From: Syntrophaceae bacterium UBA4059
GTDB lineage: Bacteria > Desulfobacterota > Syntrophia > Syntrophales > Smithellaceae
Direction: 5' to 3'
Length of the DNA: 10,447 nucleotides
Assembly: GCA_002382045.1 (NCBI GenBank)
Contig: DFZJ01000105.1
Coordinates: 1-10,447 of the forward strand
Position numbers and translations under genes: made by a program. Within the stretch, counting starts at the first letter, position 1. Each line of letters starts with the position of its first letter. Below the pieces are notes generated by a model. That model was not told where the DNA came from and made no database searches. It saw only the letters and a list, made by a program, of their open reading frames with translations. This document shows positions 5,738 through 10,447 of the stretch, piece after piece.

Positions 5738-7003
5738 ATGGAAAATGTCGTCTTTATCAGTTGCGCGCGTACGCCGATCGGCGCTTACGGAGGAGCGCTC
5801 AGAGATGTTCCGGTTTACCGGCTGGCCAGCCTGGTCTTGCAGGAAGCGGTCAGGAAGGCAAACATTGATCCGGCGATGATTGATGATGTCGTCATGGGCT
5901 CCGCTTATCAAAACGGCGAATGCGCCAACGGCGCGCGTATGGCCGTGCTGGACGCGGGGTGGCCGGATAGCGTCCCCGGCGTTATGATCGACCGCCGCTG
6001 CTGCTCGGGTCTGGACTCCCTCTTTTACGGGGCGATGAAGATTCAGACCGGCAACGCCGATATCGTAATCGCCGGCGGCATGGAATCCATGAGCCAGGGC
6101 GAGCTCTATATTCCCGGCGACATCAAATGGGGCCTCGGCGGCAAAAACCATGAAAAATACGGCTTCATGCCCCGCGGCCACGGCGCGCTGGCGATGTGGG
6201 GCATTCCTTTTTATGACCGTATTCAGCGGGGCCGGGTGATGTCTCAGCCCATCGCGCGCTATGGCGAACTGAGCTCCATGATGACCTGGGCGGAGACCGC
6301 GGCCCAAAGGGAAAAGATCACCCGTGAAGAAGCGGACCGCTGGGCGCTGCGTTCCCACCTGCGCGCCATCGCGGCGCAGGACGCGGGCAAGTTCGTGGAT
6401 GAAATCGTTCCGGTTCCCACAGGAAAGGATAAAAAAGGCGAAATGGTTTATCTGACAGCCGACGAAGGTCCGCGCCGGGAAACCACGCTGGAAAAATTGG
6501 GTAAGCTCAAAACGGTTTATAAAGACGGCGTCTGCACCGCCGGTAATTCATCATCGGAAAACGACGGCGCGGCGGCGGTTGTTATGGCCTCCGAGAAGAA
6601 AGCCAGAGAGCTGGGCGTGAAACCGCTGGCCTATTTCCGCTCCTGCGCTGTTGCAGCCACCGACCCGACCCTTACCTACCCCGCGGTTCCGGCCGCGGTG
6701 GAAAAAACGTTGCAGAAAATCAACATGACGATTGACCGGATGGATTTCATCGAAGTGCAGGAAGCCTTTGCCGTCCAGTGCATTGCGGATTCCAGGCTTT
6801 CGGGCCTTTCCGATGAGCAGATGGATGCGAAGGTAAACATCAACGGTTCCGGCATTTCGCTGGGGCATCCCATCGGCGCGACGGGAACCATGCGTCTCAC
6901 CACGCTCATCAACGAAATGGTCCGCAGCGACAAGCATTTTGGTCTGGAAACGATTTGCGGCGGCGGCGGTCAGGGGATATGCATGGTCATTGAAAGGAAG
7001 TAA
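5738..7003 (+). CDS. Thiolase family acetyl-CoA C-acyltransferase with variant QEAF motif
   Basis: This 421-residue protein starts with the family N-terminus (VVFISCARTPIGAYGGAL) and keeps three of the four catalytic motifs. Cys88 is in DRRCCSG (the nucleophile position; Cys89 is next to it), His377 in LGHPIGATG, and Cys407 in ICGGGGQG. The fourth motif, normally NEAF, reads QEAF at 341-344. The covering loop usually written MGxTAEN is also altered (MMTWAETAAQ), and the protein is about 25 residues longer than typical biosynthetic thiolases, so the acyl substrate may not be acetoacetyl-CoA. The family cleaves 3-ketoacyl-CoA with CoA, or runs in reverse. Here it would finish beta-oxidation, giving acetyl-CoA from the acetoacetyl-CoA that arises from crotonyl-CoA, or it may act on a longer dicarboxylic or ring-derived ketoacyl-CoA. 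It is the second operon gene, with AGAGG nine bases before ATG and a 24-base gap to the next gene. Confidence 0.9.
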   Translation: MENVVFISCARTPIGAYGGALRDVPVYRLASLVLQEAVRKANIDPAMIDDVVMGSAYQNGECANGARMAVLDAGWPDSVPGVMIDRRCCSGLDSLFYGAMKIQTGNADIVIAGGMESMSQGELYIPGDIKWGLGGKNHEKYGFMPRGHGALAMWGIPFYDRIQRGRVMSQPIARYGELSSMMTWAETAAQREKITREEADRWALRSHLRAIAAQDAGKFVDEIVPVPTGKDKKGEMVYLTADEGPRRETTLEKLGKLKTVYKDGVCTAGNSSSENDGAAAVVMASEKKARELGVKPLAYFRSCAVAATDPTLTYPAVPAAVEKTLQKINMTIDRMDFIEVQEAFAVQCIADSRLSGLSDEQMDAKVNINGSGISLGHPIGATGTMRLTTLINEMVRSDKHFGLETICGGGGQGICMVIERK

Positions 7004-7027
7004 TTAAAGCCCGGAGGATAAAACCAT

Positions 7028-8185
7028 ATGGATTTCGCATTAACGGAAGAACAAATAATGATACAGAATACGGCCCGAAGTTTTGCCGAAAAAGAAATCG
7101 CACCGCATGTAGAAGAGGACGAAAAAAATCATTTCTGGCGCAAGGAAATTTTTCAGAAGATGGCGGACCTTGGATTTTTCGGTTTCTCCATTGACGAAAA
7201 ATACGGCGGCAACGGCATGGGATTTCTGGAAGGCGCGCTGGCCATTGAACAGATCGCCCGCGTGCATACCTCCTGGCGGATGGCGTTCAACATGCAGTGC
7301 TGGGGCCCCGCGCTCACCATTCAGAAATTCGGCACGGAAGAACAGAAGCAGCGCTACATTCCTAAATTCGTCAGCGGCGAGTATATCGGCAGCTTCGCGA
7401 TGACCGAGCCGGATATCGGCTCCGATGTCGCTTCCATGAAATGCCACGCCGATGACCGGGGGGACTGCTATCTGCTCAACGGCAACAAAATGTGGATCAC
7501 CAACGGCACGGTCTGCAACCACGGACTGCTGTACGTCAAAACGGATAAAGACGCGGGCGCCAACGGCATCAGCTGCTTTATCATGGACTACAGCCTGCCC
7601 GGCATCACCCGTAAAAAAATCACCGATAAAGTCGGCCTGTGGGCATCCGACACGGCGGAGCTGACCTTCGAAGATGTTAAAGTTCCCAAGAGCCTTTTGC
7701 TGGGGAAACTCAACAAAGGCTTTCAGATGTGCATGACGCAACTCAACGCCACGCGTCTGGGCTGTTCCGCCGGCGCCCTGGGACTGTCCGGCGCCATTCT
7801 GGACGCTTCAGCAAAATACGCGACGGAGCGCACCCAGTTCGGAAAGCAAATCGGCAGATATCAGCTCATCCAGCAGCAGATTGCGGACATGAAAGTCGGA
7901 CATGAAACACTGGCCGCACTGGTCTACAAAGCCGCGTGGCTCAAGGACAAGGGATTGCCCAATGTCATGGAAACGTCGATGTCCAAACTCTATGGCGCGA
8001 AAGTCGTTGTCCATGACGCCAATGAATGCATGAAACTTTACGGCTCTTTCGGCTATTCCGACGAATATCCCTGCGGCCGGTTCCTCAGAGACTGCAAGCA
8101 GTTTGAGACGCTGGAAGGAACATCCAACATGCACACCATGATCGTTGCCAACGCAACCATGGGATTTGCGCCGAATCGGGCTTAG
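7028..8185 (+). CDS. Acyl-CoA dehydrogenase, probable non-decarboxylating glutaryl-CoA dehydrogenase
   Basis: This 385-residue FAD protein has the acyl-CoA dehydrogenase fold: N-terminal helices (FALTEEQIMIQNTARSFAEK), the FAD/substrate motif FAMTEPDIGSD at 123-133, KMWITNG near 155-161, ERTQFGKQI, and the catalytic-base motif LEGTSNMH with Glu363. The base position and the following EGTxxxH resemble glutaryl-CoA dehydrogenase. Arg84 in TSWRMAF aligns with the arginine (human Arg94) that binds the substrate's distal carboxylate. The residue before the base is Leu362, where decarboxylating enzymes have Tyr. In the non-decarboxylating Desulfococcus enzyme this Tyr is replaced by Val, which was described as the key change. 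Ala77 and Met85 replace the human Glu87 and Ser95. With the glutaconyl-CoA decarboxylase gene starting 24 bases later, the likely reaction is glutaryl-CoA to glutaconyl-CoA, with electrons passed to an electron-transfer flavoprotein. GGAGG at 7013-7017 precedes the start. Other dehydrogenases for alicyclic acyl-CoAs are the main alternative. Confidence 0.82.
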   Translation: MDFALTEEQIMIQNTARSFAEKEIAPHVEEDEKNHFWRKEIFQKMADLGFFGFSIDEKYGGNGMGFLEGALAIEQIARVHTSWRMAFNMQCWGPALTIQKFGTEEQKQRYIPKFVSGEYIGSFAMTEPDIGSDVASMKCHADDRGDCYLLNGNKMWITNGTVCNHGLLYVKTDKDAGANGISCFIMDYSLPGITRKKITDKVGLWASDTAELTFEDVKVPKSLLLGKLNKGFQMCMTQLNATRLGCSAGALGLSGAILDASAKYATERTQFGKQIGRYQLIQQQIADMKVGHETLAALVYKAAWLKDKGLPNVMETSMSKLYGAKVVVHDANECMKLYGSFGYSDEYPCGRFLRDCKQFETLEGTSNMHTMIVANATMGFAPNRA

Positions 8186-8209
8186 TCATTCAATGACGGA
8201 GGGCAATAT

Positions 8210-9967
8210 ATGAAACAATACTTTGAAAAAATGGATACCTTGGGAAAACCGCTTTCGGACGAACAAATCGCAGGCATGCGGGAAAGCTGCGCAAAACTCG
8301 AGGCAATCATGCGTGAGATCGACGCGGAAGGCGAACGCATCAAAAACGTCGGTGTGCCATTGGCCAAGCTCAATGAACGCGGCGAGATGAGCGTCTGGCA
8401 GCGCATTGAGTATCTGGTTGACCCCGGAACCTTCTGCCCCCTGCATACCCTTTACGACCCGGGACAGGAGGAATCGGGCCAGACCAACGTTGTGGACGGT
8501 CTGGCGCGGATCAAGGGCAAATGGTGCGCGCTCATCGGCTTTAATAACAAATGGATGGCCGGCGCCTGGATTGCCGGACAGGCTGAAAATAATCTCCGCG
8601 TCACCGATATGGCCAAAATTCTCCACATTCCGCTGGTCTGGCTGGTGAACTGCTCCGGCGTGAAGCTGCCCGAGCAGGAAAAAGTCTATGCCGGAAGAAG
8701 AGGCCAGGGGGCCTGCTTCTATCGAAATGCCGAACTGGAAATCATGGGCCACCCCGTCATTGCCGGTATCTACGGCACCAACCCGGCAGGCGGCGGTTAT
8801 CAGTCGATCAGTCCGACCATTCTGCTCGCGCATAAGAAAGCGAATATGGCCGTAGGCGGCGTCGGGATTATCAGCGGCATCAATCCCGCCGGAGCTTATA
8901 ACGAAGCCAGGGCTGAGGAGATCATTAATGCGACCCGGCATTTCAAATCCGTTCCACCCGGCAGCGTCAAGATTCATTACGATGTGACGGGTTTTTTCCA
9001 CGCGGTTTTTGATGAAGAAAAGCAGGTGCTCGATGCCATCAAAGATTACATGGATGATCTGCCGGCCTACAAGCCGCGCTTTTTCCGCGTGGCCGAGCCC
9101 GCTGAGCCAAAGTACTCTCCATCCGAAATCGCCTTGATTGTTCCTGCCGATAAAAACAGTCCGTATGATTTTGATCAGGTATTGGCGAGGCTTACCGATA
9201 ACTCCGAGCATCTGGAATTCCGTCCCGGCTTCGGCCCGGAAGTTTATTGCGGTCTGGTGAAAATTGACGGTTTTCTGATCGGTGCAATCGGCAACCGGCA
9301 GGACGCTCTGCCCGGCTACCCCGAGTACACCAAAGCCTATGACGGCGTCGGCGGCAAACTATACCGCCAGGGACTGATCAAGATGAGTGAATTTGTCACC
9401 CTCTGCTCCCGGGATAAAATTCCGGTCATCTGGATTCAGGACACCAGCGGCATTGACGTCGGCGATGAGGCGGAGAAGGCGGAATTGCTGGGGTTGGGGC
9501 AATCGCTGGTTTATTCCATCGAAAATTCACATCTGCCGATGATGCTGACGGTTTTACGCAAAGGCAGCGTGGCCGGATACTATGTCATGTGTGGACCAGT
9601 CGCCAACAATAACAATGCATTTACGTTAGGCGCCGCCACGACCGAAATCAACGTCATGCACGGCGAAACGGCGGCGGCAGCCACTTACGCCCGCAGACTG
9701 ATCAAGGACAAAGAAGATGGGAAACCCTTGCAGCCCGCGATCGACAAGATGAATGAGATGGTCGATCATTACAATGCTACCTCCGGCCCGCTGTATTGCG
9801 CCCGAAAAGGTTTTGTCGATGAGGTCGTACGCTATCACGAACTGAGAAAATACCTGGTGGGCTTTGCCAACTGCGCTTATCAGAACCCCCGCGCGATTTG
9901 TCCGCAGCATCACATGATTCTCCCGCGCCTTATTCGTTCGCAGATGGTGAAGGGGCTGGAACGATAA
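8210..9967 (+). CDS. gcdA: Glutaconyl-CoA decarboxylase alpha subunit (carboxyltransferase, GcdA)
   Basis: This 585-residue protein matches the carboxyltransferase subunit of the sodium-pumping glutaconyl-CoA decarboxylase in length (about 587 in Acidaminococcus) and in long conserved stretches. Examples are LVNCSGVKLPEQEKVY, YGTNPAGGGYQSISPT starting at residue 188, ANMAVGGVGI, GVGGKLYRQGLIKM, WIQDTSGIDVG at 408-418, EKAELLGLGQSL, and the tail AYQNPRAICPQHHMILPR. It has two crotonase-like halves and moves the glutaconyl-CoA carboxyl group to biotin, releasing crotonyl-CoA. The membrane beta subunit then decarboxylates carboxybiotin and exports Na+. Neither the biotin carrier nor the membrane subunits are present here, so they must be encoded elsewhere. 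GGAGGG at 8198-8203 lies six bases before ATG. A 13-base palindrome (GTCATT-C-AATGAC, 8185-8197) sits between the dehydrogenase stop and this site. A propionyl- or methylmalonyl-CoA carboxyltransferase is less likely because of the specific GcdA-like N-terminus. No clear terminator follows. Confidence 0.93.
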   Translation: MKQYFEKMDTLGKPLSDEQIAGMRESCAKLEAIMREIDAEGERIKNVGVPLAKLNERGEMSVWQRIEYLVDPGTFCPLHTLYDPGQEESGQTNVVDGLARIKGKWCALIGFNNKWMAGAWIAGQAENNLRVTDMAKILHIPLVWLVNCSGVKLPEQEKVYAGRRGQGACFYRNAELEIMGHPVIAGIYGTNPAGGGYQSISPTILLAHKKANMAVGGVGIISGINPAGAYNEARAEEIINATRHFKSVPPGSVKIHYDVTGFFHAVFDEEKQVLDAIKDYMDDLPAYKPRFFRVAEPAEPKYSPSEIALIVPADKNSPYDFDQVLARLTDNSEHLEFRPGFGPEVYCGLVKIDGFLIGAIGNRQDALPGYPEYTKAYDGVGGKLYRQGLIKMSEFVTLCSRDKIPVIWIQDTSGIDVGDEAEKAELLGLGQSLVYSIENSHLPMMLTVLRKGSVAGYYVMCGPVANNNNAFTLGAATTEINVMHGETAAAATYARRLIKDKEDGKPLQPAIDKMNEMVDHYNATSGPLYCARKGFVDEVVRYHELRKYLVGFANCAYQNPRAICPQHHMILPRLIRSQMVKGLER

Positions 9968-10226
9968 CAGCCAGAGCGGCGAGGATCCATCCGATCCAGG
10001 AGATTGCCGGACTGTGAACAACGACCCAGACCGCCAGCACAAGCACCAGTATTCCGAAAGTATTAAGCACAACCTGCCCGCCGGGGGCGCCTTCGAATGC
10101 CGCATAGGGAGCCGGGATAAATGCAAGCGTTGTTTTGCCGCACTGGCGCGGACCCGGAAGAACCACAACCCGGCTTCGTTTCAAAGCCGTCCGGATGGCC
10201 GCCTTTATTTTTTTGCGTTCAATCAT
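9930..10226 (-). pseudogene. Chimeric debris: start of a DUF4143-type AAA ATPase joined to a membrane-protein tail
   Basis: The frame encodes 98 residues. Residues 1-35 (MIERKKIKAAIRTALKRS, then a Walker A motif GPRQCGKTT) match the very beginning of the AAA-type ATPases that carry a DUF4143 domain, which are normally about 380-420 residues. The next ~50 residues (for example LNTFGILVLVLAVWVVVHS, and WIGWILAAL) form one or two hydrophobic membrane segments unrelated to an ATPase; I do not recognise their family. The final ~12 residues run antisense into the 3' end of gcdA and are shadow coding, so the membrane fragment really ends at about the gcdA stop. No good ribosome binding site precedes the start, but it overlaps the upstream frame by ATGA (10223-10226). 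I judge it a non-functional fusion of two gene fragments. Confidence 0.55.
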
Positions 10227-10426
10227 GGCATTAGGTTGCCTTGAAATTCCTGCATGTCAGGAAGGAATTTCAAGGCAACCTTAAATGTCATAGCTTCGGC
10301 TTTTTTCATCTGCTCGGTGGCGGTAAAAACATGTTTGGCCAGTTCATCTATCTTATCGGCCGGACCCGCTTCCATCATATGCAGTTTGACGCCGTTGGTT
10401 TCAATGAAGCGTTCACGTAAATCCAT
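10223..10426 (-). pseudogene. Truncated alpha/beta-hydrolase start fused to unrelated sequence (67 codons)
   Basis: The start is well supported: AAGGAGG (minus strand, 10437-10431) lies four bases before ATG. The first ~23 residues, MDLRERFIETNGVKLHMMEA plus GPA, are a classic alpha/beta-hydrolase (epoxide-hydrolase-like) N-terminus. The expected LLLHGFP oxyanion-hole strand never appears. Instead the frame continues as DKIDELAKHVFTATEQMKKA and LKFLPDMQEFQGNLMP, which I do not recognise; the latter is encoded by the 18-bp inverted repeat. Full hydrolases are about 280-320 residues and the catalytic Ser-Asp-His residues are absent, so this is a broken gene or a small new open frame that has captured a real translation start. 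The stop overlaps the next frame by ATGA. Confidence 0.5.
10233..10281. repeat. Perfect 18-bp inverted repeat with 13-base loop
   Basis: The arms AGGTTGCCTTGAAATTCC (10233-10250) and GGAATTTCAAGGCAACCT (10264-10281) are perfectly complementary around TGCATGTCAGGAA. Neither side is followed by a T-run, so it is not a standard terminator. It lies within the 3' part of the minus-strand 67-codon frame, just upstream of the ATPase fragment, and may be a small palindromic element or a recombination product. Confidence 0.75.
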
Positions 10427-10447
10427 TGTGCCTCCTTCAAAACAGGT

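Noticed and set aside
5672..6358. Minus-strand open frame opposite the thiolase (228 codons)
   Set aside because: It is shadow coding opposite conserved thiolase motifs.
8186..9211. Long minus-strand open frame opposite gcdA (341 codons)
   Set aside because: It is antisense to an unmistakable gcdA reading frame, shows no family motifs, and is explained by GC-rich codon composition.
10183..10213. Imperfect stem (AAAGCCGTCC with GGCCGCCTTT) followed by a T-run, as a plus-strand terminator for the gcdA operon
   Set aside because: The stem has two mismatches in ten pairs and lies inside the ATPase-fragment codons; the T-run is its AAA-rich codons read from the other strand.
1..10447. Defence system, CRISPR array, transposase, tRNA or rRNA
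   Set aside because: No spaced direct repeats, transposase motifs, or RNA-gene sequence were recognised; nearly all sequence is accounted for by metabolic genes and short control regions.

Overview
The window looks like a chromosomal segment from a strictly anaerobic, fatty- or aromatic-acid-degrading deltaproteobacterium (Desulfobacterota), most likely a Syntrophus/Smithella-like syntroph. The evidence is a cluster of CoA-thioester catabolism genes in moderately GC-rich DNA, with strong Shine-Dalgarno sites and short gene spacing. The key marker is the carboxyltransferase subunit of a biotin-dependent glutaconyl-CoA decarboxylase directly behind an acyl-CoA dehydrogenase that looks like a non-decarboxylating glutaryl-CoA dehydrogenase. 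That pair is known from anaerobes that conserve decarboxylation energy as a sodium gradient. The taxonomic call is inference from content.

Left part (1-2691, + strand): the 3' end of a bifunctional enoyl-CoA hydratase/3-hydroxyacyl-CoA dehydrogenase, then a complete AMP-forming acyl-CoA synthetase of the PrpE type. The synthetase stop codon lies inside a perfect 15-bp inverted repeat. Just beyond is a decayed N-terminal remnant of another acyl-CoA dehydrogenase, with an ACG in place of its start codon and a frameshift.

Middle (2715-4078): an AT-rich, oppositely oriented DmeF-type divalent metal efflux gene, and a 407-base divergent control region. On the minus strand this region has a -35/-10 pair with an unusually long 20-bp spacer, overlapped by two perfect palindromes, and a terminator-like hairpin behind it. 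On the plus strand it has a near-consensus sigma-54 (-24/-12) promoter driving the next operon, with candidate enhancer dyads upstream.

Right part (4079-9967, + strand): a four-gene operon with 21-24 base gaps: long-form malic enzyme, thiolase, glutaryl-CoA dehydrogenase, and glutaconyl-CoA decarboxylase alpha subunit. Together with the left-hand genes it covers activation of an acid, beta-oxidation, glutaryl-CoA to glutaconyl-CoA to crotonyl-CoA, and thiolysis to acetyl-CoA. Malic enzyme ties this to C3/C4 metabolism. The biotin carrier and membrane subunits of the decarboxylase are not in the window.

Right edge (9968-10447, - strand): gene debris. An alpha/beta-hydrolase start (with a perfect ribosome binding site) is fused to unrelated sequence, and overlaps by ATGA a second chimera made of the first ~35 residues of an AAA-type ATPase joined to a membrane-protein tail. 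A perfect 18-bp inverted repeat lies in between.

I see no defence system, CRISPR array, transposase or RNA gene. The most informative observations are the residue signature and context for non-decarboxylating glutaryl-CoA oxidation, the sigma-54 promoter, the long-spacer metal promoter, and an unusual QEAF motif in the thiolase.
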